64,000 nt of DNA, taken from Deltaproteobacteria bacterium (GTDB lineage: Bacteria; Myxococcota_A; UBA796; SXON01). The notes under the pieces are model-generated. The model saw only the letters and a list, made by a program, of their open reading frames with translations. It ran no database searches and was not told the DNA's origin. The stretch covers positions 1 to 64,000 of the forward strand of contig CANLGL010000006.1 in the NCBI GenBank assembly GCA_947490345.1. Reading direction: 5' to 3'. Below are positions 1 through 7,681 of this stretch, one piece after another (the first letter of the stretch is position 1; each line of letters starts with the position of its first letter). Made by a program: the position numbers and the translations under genes.

Positions 1-450
1 GGTTTCGAGCGCGCGGCGCGGGGACGAGACCGTGAGCATGCCGTGGAGTCCCCGCACGGCTGAACCCGGTGCATGCCACCCCTCGCCGGACACCAGGCGG
101 TAGAGGTTGGCGTGGGTGGCGGCGAAGGCGACCCAGCGGGCGGCGGCGTGCTGGAGGGCGACCGCTTGTCCGCTTACGACCCGCGCTTCCACCAGGAGCA
201 GTTCGAGCGCGGACTCGGCCACGGCCGCACGCATGCCCGCCACGTTTCCGAACAGGCGAACCAGCGAGGTGGCCGTGACGCCGAGGTCACGCGCGAGGCC
301 GCGGAGGCTGAGCGCGCAAGGCCCGAGGAGGGCGACGATCTGCCGCCCGCGGGCGAGGGCGGAGGGCGCCAGATTCCCGTGGTGGTAGCGGCGCTTGCGG
401 GTCCAACCGTCGGCGACGGTGGGCCGGGGATGGGGGGGGGTGGTGTCCAT
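1..450 (-). CDS. TetR-family transcriptional regulator, C-terminus cut by window edge
   Basis: Reading the minus strand from the ATG at 448-450 gives 150 codons without a stop, running off the left edge. The N-terminus carries KRRYHHGNL, a hallmark of TetR regulators, followed by an HTH at residues 40-62 (SLRGLARDLGVTATSLVRLFG). A helical ligand/dimerisation region then begins (RAAVAESALELLLVEARVV, WVAFAATHANLYRLVSGEGW); the last part resembles TetR members with a WHG-type C-terminal domain. TetR proteins are cytoplasmic dimeric repressors released from DNA by small ligands. The N-terminal tail before the HTH is proline-rich and short. The ligand and targets cannot be told. A palindrome just upstream of the start suggests autoregulation. 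Confidence 0.85.
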   Translation of the reverse strand, partial: MDTTPPHPRPTVADGWTRKRRYHHGNLAPSALARGRQIVALLGPCALSLRGLARDLGVTATSLVRLFGNVAGMRAAVAESALELLLVEARVVSGQAVALQHAAARWVAFAATHANLYRLVSGEGWHAPGSAVRGLHGMLTVSSPRRALET

Positions 451-455
451 GAGCT

Positions 456-476
456 TATGTTAGCATCGCTACTATA
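456..476. promoter_or_regulatory. Candidate TetR operator/promoter palindrome
   Basis: An imperfect 21-bp palindrome centred on position 466 has perfect inner arms TAGC-atc-GCTA (461-471) and outer TAT/ATA ends. It lies 6 bp upstream of the TetR start codon. On the minus strand it contains TATAGT, a plausible -10 element, so a bound repressor would block its own promoter. It is the only AT-rich stretch nearby and could also serve the divergent gene at 573. Operator function is inferred. Confidence 0.5.
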
Positions 477-513
477 GGACCGCAAGGGACCAAGGATGCC
501 TCCGGCCGCCATC

Positions 514-538
514 CCCGGACGTTGACGAGGCTGGCCAG
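514..538 (+). repeat. Dispersed 25-bp intergenic repeat, copy A
   Basis: This 25-mer (CCCGGACGTTGACGAGG followed by CTGGCCAG) recurs at 11803-11827 in the same orientation with two mismatches. Both copies are intergenic. The function is unknown. Confidence 0.6.
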
Positions 539-572
539 GTTTTCACTCGCAAAACGTTACCCTCGCCCCCCC

Positions 573-1298
573 GTGCACCCCCTCCTCTGCGCCCTGGCCT
601 TCTCCCACCCGGGCGGGCACGCCCCGACGGCGGGCAATCCCATGGGGGGCATGCCCGGCCAGCGGGTCGAGGTGACGATCGAGCCACAGCGCATCGTTGT
701 GGACTACTACGCCGAGCTGGCGGCCATCCGGGTGCTCAAAGACGCGCGGGCGGCCGGCGTCGAGAGCAGAGCGTGGGCCCCGCAGCAGGCTGAAGCGCTG
801 CGAAGCGGCGTTCGGGTGCGCGCCGGTGAGACAGAGGTGGCGCTGACGGCGATGCCCGTCGAGGCGGCCGCCACGTTGCGCGAGGGCGCCCTGGTCGAGT
901 TCCGGCTGTCCGCCGCGGCCCCCCTGCCCGTGGACCCGGGAGCGCTCACCGTAAGGCTCGACAACTTTCCCGACGAGCCCTGCTACTACGCTGCCAGCGT
1001 CGATGTTTCGGGGGAGTTCGTCGTCGTGACGACCAACCTCGCCCGCGTGCACGACGGCGCCCTGCGCGACAACCACCACGGCGCCTGGCGCCGGAACGAC
1101 GGCGGCCGAAAGGTGGAGTTCACCCTGCGGCCCACGCGCTGGTGGGAGTCACGCGCCGCCGGCCCCTTGCCAGAGCGGCTGGAGGGACTCGTGGGGTGGG
1201 ACGTGGCGCGGGTCGCGGGAGCCGCCGGGGTGGCGGTGATCCTGAGCGTGGTTGCCGTGGCGGCGGGCTGGCGCGTGCGCCGCCGGCCGGCCCGCTAG
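573..1298 (+). CDS. Secreted protein with C-terminal membrane anchor, function unknown
   Basis: A 241-residue protein if started at GTG 573, which gives a short hydrophobic signal-like N-terminus (HPLLCALAFSHPGGHA). An in-frame ATG at 522 would add an Arg-rich stretch and spoil it. A predicted beta-rich extracytoplasmic domain follows (VEVTIEPQRIVVDYYAELAAIRVL..., then LTVRLDNFPDEPCYYAASVDVSGEF). One C-terminal transmembrane helix (VARVAGAAGVAVILSVVAVAAGW) is followed by a basic tail. The His-rich start and the V.Y..ELA.I pattern recall the periplasmic domain that precedes the helices of HupE/UreJ-type metal transporters, but the transporter part is absent. The stop overlaps the stop of the convergent gene. 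Assignment beyond 'envelope protein' is weak. Confidence 0.6.
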   Translation: MHPLLCALAFSHPGGHAPTAGNPMGGMPGQRVEVTIEPQRIVVDYYAELAAIRVLKDARAAGVESRAWAPQQAEALRSGVRVRAGETEVALTAMPVEAAATLREGALVEFRLSAAAPLPVDPGALTVRLDNFPDEPCYYAASVDVSGEFVVVTTNLARVHDGALRDNHHGAWRRNDGGRKVEFTLRPTRWWESRAAGPLPERLEGLVGWDVARVAGAAGVAVILSVVAVAAGWRVRRRPAR

Positions 1299-1477
1299 TC
1301 CTCTTCCGGAATCGGCTGCGGCCCGGCGACCATGCCGGCGAGATCGGGGTCTTCGCCATCCACCAACACCCGCTCGGGTGCGCCGGCCTTACGTTCGGCA
1401 CGCTTGGCGGTCTTCTCTTTCTGGCGGTCCTGCCGCTGCCGCTCTTTTTCCCGCTTCTGTACGCTCGGGTTGCCCAT
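1295..1477 (-). CDS. Small highly charged protein, function unknown
   Basis: A 60-residue protein with a Lys/Arg/Glu-rich N-terminal half predicted to be one long helix (KREKERQRQDRQKEKTAKRAERK) and an acidic C-terminus ending PIPEED. The length, the ATG start and the clean charge separation suggest a real gene. Similar small charged proteins occur in delta-proteobacteria, but no function is known to me. It lies 25 bp downstream of mutY on the same strand, probably at the end of that operon. Its stop codon overlaps by 4 bp the stop of the convergent gene at 573-1298. Confidence 0.6.
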   Translation of the reverse strand: MGNPSVQKREKERQRQDRQKEKTAKRAERKAGAPERVLVDGEDPDLAGMVAGPQPIPEED

Positions 1478-1502
1478 GGCATCACTCCAGGCCGGGCAGC
1501 TA

Positions 1503-2546
1503 TCACGAAACCGAGCCGCCGTCCTCGTAGGACGCGCGCATGGCGAGCTTCACGGTCTTGCGCGACGAGGTCGACAGCGCCATGCCATCCACCTCGCCGA
1601 GCGGTACCCACCGCAGCTCCGGATAGTCCTGCGCGACGGGCTCGCCGACCGCGGACACCGAAAAGACGGTGGTCTCGAGATGAAGGTGGGTGAACTGGTG
1701 GCTGACCGCACCCAGGGGGTTGGACGCCGCGACCGAAACGCCGAGGCGCCGGCGCAGAACGTCGAGCAGAGAGGGGGTATCCATCACTGCGACGTCGCCA
1801 CCAGGCAGCTCCCAGAGCCCTGCGAGCAGTCCAGACTCCGGACGGCGCGCGAGCAGGACCGCCCCCCCGCGCAACCACCACGCGGCGACTGCCTTGGCTT
1901 TGGGAACCGCCTTCTTTTCCTTCGGCGCCGGGTATCGCTCAGGCGCGTCGCTGCCGGTGCATCCCGCGCGCACCGGGCACAACAGGCATCGCGGCGACCG
2001 TGCTGTGCACACCTGCGAGCCAAGCTCCATGAGCGCCTGGTTCCAGGCGCCCGCCTTTCCCACCGGCAAGAGCGCCCCTGCCGTCTGCCACAACCACGCC
2101 TTCTGCGGCCGCGCATGCCCGTACCAGCGCGCGAAGACCCGCTCGACGTTGCCGTCGACCACCGGAAGGTCCAGCCCGAAGGCAATCGAGCCGATCGCCC
2201 CCGCGGTGTACGGCCCCACCCCCGGCAGCGCACGGAGCCCCTCGCCGGTCCTCGGAAAGCCCCCGCCGGCCACCACCACCTGCGCCGCCTTCTGGAGGTT
2301 TCGCGCCCGCGAGTAGTAGCCGAGCCCGCTCCATAGCTCCAGGACCCGCTCGGTCGGCGCCAAAGCCAGTGCTTCAACCGTAGGGAAGGCGTCCACGAAG
2401 CGGGCGAAATACGGCAGCACCGTCTCGATGCGCGTCTGCTGACACATCAGCTCGCTCACCAAGGTCCGGTAGGCCGATACCTCAGTCCGCCAGGGTAGCG
2501 GCCGCTGATTGGCGAGGTACCACGCGAGGAGCGCCTGTGCGTCCAC
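1503..2546 (-). CDS. mutY: A/G-specific adenine DNA glycosylase MutY
   Basis: A 347-residue base-excision-repair enzyme that removes adenine mispaired with 8-oxoguanine. The helix-hairpin-helix domain shows SELMCQQTR with catalytic Glu32, the hairpin LPGVGPYTAGAI (107-118) and VDGNVERV with catalytic Asp131. The 4Fe-4S loop is intact with the C-X6-C-X2-C-X5-C spacing (Cys180, 187, 190, 196). The C-terminal part (from about 225) is a NUDIX-like 8-oxoG recognition domain (GGAVLLARRPESGLLAGLWELPGG). It starts at GTG 2546, 6 bp after the upstream lipoprotein gene, so it is probably co-transcribed with the ppdK-lipoprotein block. Length is normal for the family. Confidence 0.96.
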   Translation of the reverse strand: MDAQALLAWYLANQRPLPWRTEVSAYRTLVSELMCQQTRIETVLPYFARFVDAFPTVEALALAPTERVLELWSGLGYYSRARNLQKAAQVVVAGGGFPRTGEGLRALPGVGPYTAGAIGSIAFGLDLPVVDGNVERVFARWYGHARPQKAWLWQTAGALLPVGKAGAWNQALMELGSQVCTARSPRCLLCPVRAGCTGSDAPERYPAPKEKKAVPKAKAVAAWWLRGGAVLLARRPESGLLAGLWELPGGDVAVMDTPSLLDVLRRRLGVSVAASNPLGAVSHQFTHLHLETTVFSVSAVGEPVAQDYPELRWVPLGEVDGMALSTSSRKTVKLAMRASYEDGGSVS

Positions 2547-2552
2547 GCGCGC

Positions 2553-4418
2553 CTACTCCCAGGAGACGTCGGCCTTGCCGCCGTCGACGTGGATGCGGGC
2601 CACTTCGTCGGCGTTTTCCAGAGGAAGGAGCGTCATCTCCTTGCGGTCGAGGTCGTCCCAGCCGCCGCCCGTCGGACCGGAGAGGAACTGGAAGCCGAGT
2701 GGACGGGCCGGGGCCTCCCAGTACACTTCGAGCCCCGGGGTCAGCGCGCCGTCCTCGTTCCGGTCGGTGTAGGACCAGCCGAGAACCCCACGATCGACGA
2801 TGAAGGAGAAGTTGTCGCCATCGGTGGCGGGCGGGGTTCCCGAGACCAACAAGAAGCTGATGGCGCCGGTGTCAGAGAGATATCGTTGGTCCTCGTGCGC
2901 GCGTGCGGTCTGGGGCCCAGAGATCGTGCCCTCCACCACCCAGGAGACGGTGGGCGAGTCGTATGTCACCGTCCACAACTCGGTGGGCGCGAGTCCGGGA
3001 CAGTCCGACATCGCGATCTGTTCGCCGGTGGCCTCATCGTAGGCGAGGATGACATCGCTGTCGGGGCCGACGTCGTTGAGCAGGGCGTACTGGAAGCTTT
3101 CGCTGGAGTCGAGGATTTCGTTGGGGCCGTGGGGCCCGCGGAAGGTCGAGACCGCGCAGCCAGTGGTCGCGTCGAGGACGAAGACAAAACCGTCCTGGGT
3201 GCTCACCGTGAGCGCCGGGACCTCGGCATAGGCGCCCCAGCTGGTCGGCTGCTGCAGCCGCACCACGTCAACGCTCGCGGCCAGCCCCGAGATCGGCGAG
3301 CTGATCCGGATCCCGGCGACCTCAGCGTCCAGGGGATTGGGATCGAACCAGGTGCCGTTGAGCGCGTCGTAGACGTCCACACGCTGAAGGCCCACGGGGG
3401 CGACGAATACGCGCTCAAACAGAGTGCCGTCGGTAAGCGTACCTGTTTGCCAGGCGGCGTCCAAGAGCGGGGCCGCAGTGGGGATGGTCGCGACGCTTGC
3501 CGTGGTGGCATCCGCCGGCGTCGTGAAGGTGATCCGGTAGAGGGCCGGGCTGCGCGCGTCAGTGACGAATATCTCGCCCGAGGCGCTCAGCGTCATGCGC
3601 CAGGGAGACGCGTCGGCCGGCAACGCGACGCTGCCGAGCCACGCGCCGGTCCACGGGTCGATGATGCCCACCAGCGGGTCGGCGCTGTCCACCGCCACGA
3701 AGAGGTGGCTGCCATCGTCCGCCAGCGCGGTTGGCCGCCCGGCGAGGGTCCACTCCGCGACTTGGGTGTCGGTGTGAATCTCGAAGCGATCGCCGACGGT
3801 GGCGTCCCCCTCGAGCACGAAGCCGAGCTCGCCGAGGTCGGAGGTGTAGGTCTCCCCAGAGACCGGGTGGCCAACCTGCTGACCGGACAGGCTACCCTTG
3901 GCCCACCAGCGGGTACCGTCGTACTCGATCGACCAATCTTCGGTGGTTGTGAAGCCGGCGCGCACGGCGACGTCGGTGATCGTCGGCGCGTCGCCACTCC
4001 CGTCGGCATCGACGAAAAGGGGCTCGCTGGCCGTGGGCTCGACCTCCTCGGGCACGTTGTCCTCGCCCACTGCGACGATGTACGGCGCCTGGACCAATAC
4101 CGCACCGGTGACGTCCACCGCCCAGAGCATCACCTGCCCGGCCGAGGCGAAGGCGGCAATGTCCCGAAGCTGCCGATCGTTTCCGGTCGCGATCGAAGAT
4201 GCACGGAGAAAGGAAGCCGAGGCGTCATCCGTGAGCAGACGCCCCTCGACAAGGTCCAGCGGGACGATCTTGCCGCTGCGGCTGTTGCTGACAAAACCCA
4301 CCGCGCGCTCGAAGGGGAGGTCGGCGCTCTCGGGGAGCCACGCGGCGCCAGCGGGACCATCGAAGTGCAGCGGAATCGCCAGGTCGTCGACGCAGGCGAG
4401 CGCCAAGAGCGCGATCAT
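2553..4418 (-). CDS. Lipoprotein-like beta-propeller protein with duplicated module
   Basis: A 621-residue protein. The ATG at 4418 overlaps the upstream stop as ATGA, which favours translational coupling and gives the very short N-terminus MIALLALAC, with Cys9 as candidate lipidation site. An internal duplication is visible: residues 161-223 and about 477-545 share the pattern W.v.YD...W...G..SG.Q....E.Y.SD.G...F.L..GD.F...D..v..W. Between them are propeller-like segments (DDGSHLFVAVDSADPLVGIIDPWTGAWLGSVALP). No catalytic motif is recognised. It pairs with the larger lipoprotein upstream, which carries a divergent copy of the same module. Probable surface or periplasmic protein of unknown role. 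Confidence 0.75.
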   Translation of the reverse strand: MIALLALACVDDLAIPLHFDGPAGAAWLPESADLPFERAVGFVSNSRSGKIVPLDLVEGRLLTDDASASFLRASSIATGNDRQLRDIAAFASAGQVMLWAVDVTGAVLVQAPYIVAVGEDNVPEEVEPTASEPLFVDADGSGDAPTITDVAVRAGFTTTEDWSIEYDGTRWWAKGSLSGQQVGHPVSGETYTSDLGELGFVLEGDATVGDRFEIHTDTQVAEWTLAGRPTALADDGSHLFVAVDSADPLVGIIDPWTGAWLGSVALPADASPWRMTLSASGEIFVTDARSPALYRITFTTPADATTASVATIPTAAPLLDAAWQTGTLTDGTLFERVFVAPVGLQRVDVYDALNGTWFDPNPLDAEVAGIRISSPISGLAASVDVVRLQQPTSWGAYAEVPALTVSTQDGFVFVLDATTGCAVSTFRGPHGPNEILDSSESFQYALLNDVGPDSDVILAYDEATGEQIAMSDCPGLAPTELWTVTYDSPTVSWVVEGTISGPQTARAHEDQRYLSDTGAISFLLVSGTPPATDGDNFSFIVDRGVLGWSYTDRNEDGALTPGLEVYWEAPARPLGFQFLSGPTGGGWDDLDRKEMTLLPLENADEVARIHVDGGKADVSWE

Positions 4419-7400
4419 CGGTTCACCACCCAACCGAGCGCACCGAGGAAGCCCGCGCTGGACGGATCGGCGTCGAGCACCACCAACGTGGAGGAAACGT
4501 ACCCATCGACCTCGCCGAGGTAGTTGCCGACCACCAGCCGCGTTCCGTCGGGAGTCAACATCATCGCGTAAGGGTTCTCGCCCAGGTCATCCGTCTCGGC
4601 CACCAGCGTGCCCAGCGGGCCGAGTGACAGGTCGTAGACGCTGACGCTGTTGTTGTTGAAGTTGGTCACGAAGAGATGGATTCCGTCGGGATGCAGTACC
4701 ATTTGGGCGGGACCGACTGCGCTCTGGGTCTCGACGCCGTGGTCGCGTTCAAAGGAGCGTGGCAGCGGGAGAAGGCCCAAAACCCGCTCGCGCAGGTCGT
4801 CGGTGCCCTGGTCGTCGACGATGTCGTCGGCCTTGATGACCACGATGGCCTCCGGCTCGTCCACCAGGCCGTACAGCGTGCCCGTGTTCGGGTCGATCAT
4901 CAAGTCGCGGACGCCGCTGGACGAGGAGAGCGCCAACGTGAGGATGGCCTCGACGCCGAGGTAGTTCAGGTCGGCCCAGGTCTCGCTGCTGTCGTCGCGG
5001 ACGTCGAGGACGTAGACGTACGGCACCAGCTTGCAGCCGACGTAGAGCATGCCGGCGGCTTCGTCCAAGGCCATCGTCATGCAACCGCGCGCGAGCTCGG
5101 GGTTGAGGCCAGTGTCCAGGCTGATCGCGACCGCATCGTTTGCCGGCACGACCGTGAAACCCCAGGTGTCCGCGACCGTCGGCAGCGCGAGGTCGCGGTG
5201 CCAGCGATCGGCTTCTTGCCCGACCGCACGTCCTACGCGAGACTCATCGGCGTCAACCGCGCCGTACAGGAGCTCAAACCCGGTCGCGGTGGCGCGAACC
5301 ACCGGCCGCGAGATGCCCTCCGAGCCGAGGGCGCCCGCCAGCACCGGGAACGCCGCGCGGGCGGTTCCCTCCGCGTCTTCGGAGACGGTCCAATCCACCT
5401 CACCGACGACCCGCTCGGCGTACCCGATCTGCCGCCCCTCGCCGTCGTCTCCGGTGAACCACATTCGATCGACGTCGCCGTCGCGGATGACGTACGGGTC
5501 GGAGACCGCCGAGTCGTACCAGGTGCCCGGCGCACCGGTGTCGAAGGTCCATGGGTACACGTCGCCCACGACGGCACTGAAGGTCACGCCTCCGTCCACG
5601 CTGTCCAAGGTGCCGATCTCGCCGAATTCGCCGGCGTACCAGAGCCGGAGTGTGCCGTCCTCGAACACCTGAGCCGAGCCCGGGACGACCGCGGCACCCT
5701 CCCACTCAAGGTCGGGGGCGTGCACCGGATCGGCGCTGCGCGTCCAGGTCAGACCGTCGGTGCTGGTGGCGCGACCGATGCTGGTGATCTGTGCGGCGTC
5801 GCCTGCATAGAAGGCGATCCACACGCCGTCCAGCTCGACCACCACTGCGTCGTGAACACCATCCGCGTCGAACCCGTCAGCGGCCCCGACGTCGAGGGCG
5901 ATCGCGCTGTCCACCGTGAGCAGCCCGCCGACGTACGCGCCGTGGCCGATGCGGGTCACGCCGTCGTCACCGACCACGTCCGCCCACACGTCATCACCGA
6001 CCCACGAGGACACTTCCACCCCGCCGGCGCCGTCGTCACCGAGGTCCTCCGGACCAAGCAGCTGGCCCGTCGCGACCTCGAAGAACCAGTGCTGTGCGGA
6101 CTGGCTGTAGATGGTGCCCGGCGCGATCGCGTATTGGTACCCCGCGCCTTCGGCGTTCTGCATGCCAAAGGAGCCTTCGTCGGCCACCTGCAACGCCACA
6201 CCGTCGAGCAGATGCGCATCGGCCCCGCCCGTGAGCGTCACGCCCTGGTCCGTCCAGGTGTACCCGTCCACCGAAGTGGCCTCTATGATCGCGCTGCCAT
6301 CAGCCTGGGAGTGGTACAGGTGGAAGCGCCCCGACCACCAGCTGACCGTCGGTGCGTAGGCCACAAGACCCGTCGAATCCTCGACCGTCCAGGCGCGGAG
6401 ATCGTCGCTGTACGCGCTGTGCAAGACGGGCTCGCCGCCGTCCGTCACCGCGTACCACGCCCGCCACCGCCCGATCTGCTCGTCCCAGAGGACGCTGACG
6501 TCGGACACGCTGCCCGTTTCATGGGTGAGCACGGCGCCGGCGGTGCGGTATTTGCCGCCGTCTTGCGTCGCGAGCCCGACCCACGTCTGGCCCTCGCCGG
6601 CGGTGTAGTAGAGGTAGGACACCCCCCCTTCAAGCACCACGAAGGGGTCGGCCAGCGCCACCTCGTCCTCGTCCGGGTCCAGGGCGAGCGCGCCGGCGCT
6701 CCACTCGCCGCCGCCATATTCATCCTCGTAGGCGTAGAAGAGGCTACCCGCGTCGGCGTAGTAGAGCTCGGCGGTGACCGCGCCATCGTAGGAGAGCCGG
6801 AACGCGGCGTCACGCGTGGTGAGCCCCTCGGCCACCGGCACGTCGTAGGCGACCCCGCTTCCGACCCAGGTACCTTCGCCGTTCCCGGTCTGGCGGACCA
6901 GGCCGCCGTCCGTCGCGATCCACGCGCGCACCGTGGCGGCGTTCCAGGAGAGATCCCAGTGATCGGGCTCGATTTCGGTGGGTTCGTCGCCCAGGGTGAG
7001 CCGGGCGAAAGCGGCGCGGGAGCCGGACCCGTCCGCGTCGACGAACTCGTCGGCGACGAGCCTGCCGTCGCCACCTGGAGGCACGACCCGCGCCGGTCGC
7101 GACGCAAGATCAATGGTGCTGACACTGTGGTCGGTCCGGTTGACGGTCCACGCCCGATCCGTTCCGGCGTCGTACACGATGTCGACGGGGTCCCAACCGA
7201 CGCTGAGCGCGCTGCCGCCCGCCGCCGAGCCCACCTCGTTTGCCAGGGCCGGGGCGTCGACGTTCGACAGATCTACGAACAGCACGGCGTCTGCCTGCTC
7301 ACGGGTACGAGCATCCTCGCTTAGACGACTCGTCACCAGGAGAAGATCGTAGGGCGCCGCGTAGACCGCGCTCCCGATGAACTGCGGGAGCGCCAGCGCG

Positions 7401-7681
7401 TGGGGATCCAACTCGCTGACCAGCACCCTGCCCGCCGTATCGTCGAACAGGTCGAGGTCCAGGGTGAGGAGGCTACCGCCGGTGAAGTCGAGGAAGGGGT
7501 TAGCGTTGGTGACGGCGAGGGTGTGACCGTCGCCAAGCATGGTGAGCGAGCTCGGACCGGCCAGGCAGGTGCCGATGCCCAACTGCCCGTACTCGTAGGA
7601 CCCCTCCGGATAGACGGCGCACGCCCCCACGTCCGGTAGCGGATCCGATTTGACGCAGGCCAGCGCGAGGAGAAGGCTCAA
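4415..7681 (-). CDS. Large lipoprotein-like protein with GH43-like and YVTN-like propellers
   Basis: 1,088 residues, starting at TTG 7681 in a TTGA overlap with the ppdK stop. The N-terminus reads (M)SLLLALAC, so Cys9 is the candidate lipid-modified residue. The middle (about 300-850) contains repeated blades of the form W.a.Y...dG......A.S.D...W, reminiscent of five-bladed glycosidase-like folds (GH43/GH32 type); I cannot place the catalytic acids. The last 230 residues (LHPDGIHLFVTNFNNNSVSVYDL, MLTPDGTRLVVGNYLGEVDG) look like a YVTN-type propeller. Near residues 230-290 is a segment resembling the duplicated module of the next gene. Probably exported; substrate and partner unknown. Enzymatic activity is not supported. 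Confidence 0.75.
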   Translation of the reverse strand: MSLLLALACVKSDPLPDVGACAVYPEGSYEYGQLGIGTCLAGPSSLTMLGDGHTLAVTNANPFLDFTGGSLLTLDLDLFDDTAGRVLVSELDPHALALPQFIGSAVYAAPYDLLLVTSRLSEDARTREQADAVLFVDLSNVDAPALANEVGSAAGGSALSVGWDPVDIVYDAGTDRAWTVNRTDHSVSTIDLASRPARVVPPGGDGRLVADEFVDADGSGSRAAFARLTLGDEPTEIEPDHWDLSWNAATVRAWIATDGGLVRQTGNGEGTWVGSGVAYDVPVAEGLTTRDAAFRLSYDGAVTAELYYADAGSLFYAYEDEYGGGEWSAGALALDPDEDEVALADPFVVLEGGVSYLYYTAGEGQTWVGLATQDGGKYRTAGAVLTHETGSVSDVSVLWDEQIGRWRAWYAVTDGGEPVLHSAYSDDLRAWTVEDSTGLVAYAPTVSWWSGRFHLYHSQADGSAIIEATSVDGYTWTDQGVTLTGGADAHLLDGVALQVADEGSFGMQNAEGAGYQYAIAPGTIYSQSAQHWFFEVATGQLLGPEDLGDDGAGGVEVSSWVGDDVWADVVGDDGVTRIGHGAYVGGLLTVDSAIALDVGAADGFDADGVHDAVVVELDGVWIAFYAGDAAQITSIGRATSTDGLTWTRSADPVHAPDLEWEGAAVVPGSAQVFEDGTLRLWYAGEFGEIGTLDSVDGGVTFSAVVGDVYPWTFDTGAPGTWYDSAVSDPYVIRDGDVDRMWFTGDDGEGRQIGYAERVVGEVDWTVSEDAEGTARAAFPVLAGALGSEGISRPVVRATATGFELLYGAVDADESRVGRAVGQEADRWHRDLALPTVADTWGFTVVPANDAVAISLDTGLNPELARGCMTMALDEAAGMLYVGCKLVPYVYVLDVRDDSSETWADLNYLGVEAILTLALSSSSGVRDLMIDPNTGTLYGLVDEPEAIVVIKADDIVDDQGTDDLRERVLGLLPLPRSFERDHGVETQSAVGPAQMVLHPDGIHLFVTNFNNNSVSVYDLSLGPLGTLVAETDDLGENPYAMMLTPDGTRLVVGNYLGEVDGYVSSTLVVLDADPSSAGFLGALGWVVNR

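Noticed and set aside
2589..7324. Long plus-strand open frames (644 and 882 codons) opposite the two lipoprotein genes
   Set aside because: Composition is Arg/Gly/Val/His-rich without domains or start signals; they mirror the minus-strand genes in a high-GC genome, where antisense frames stay open.
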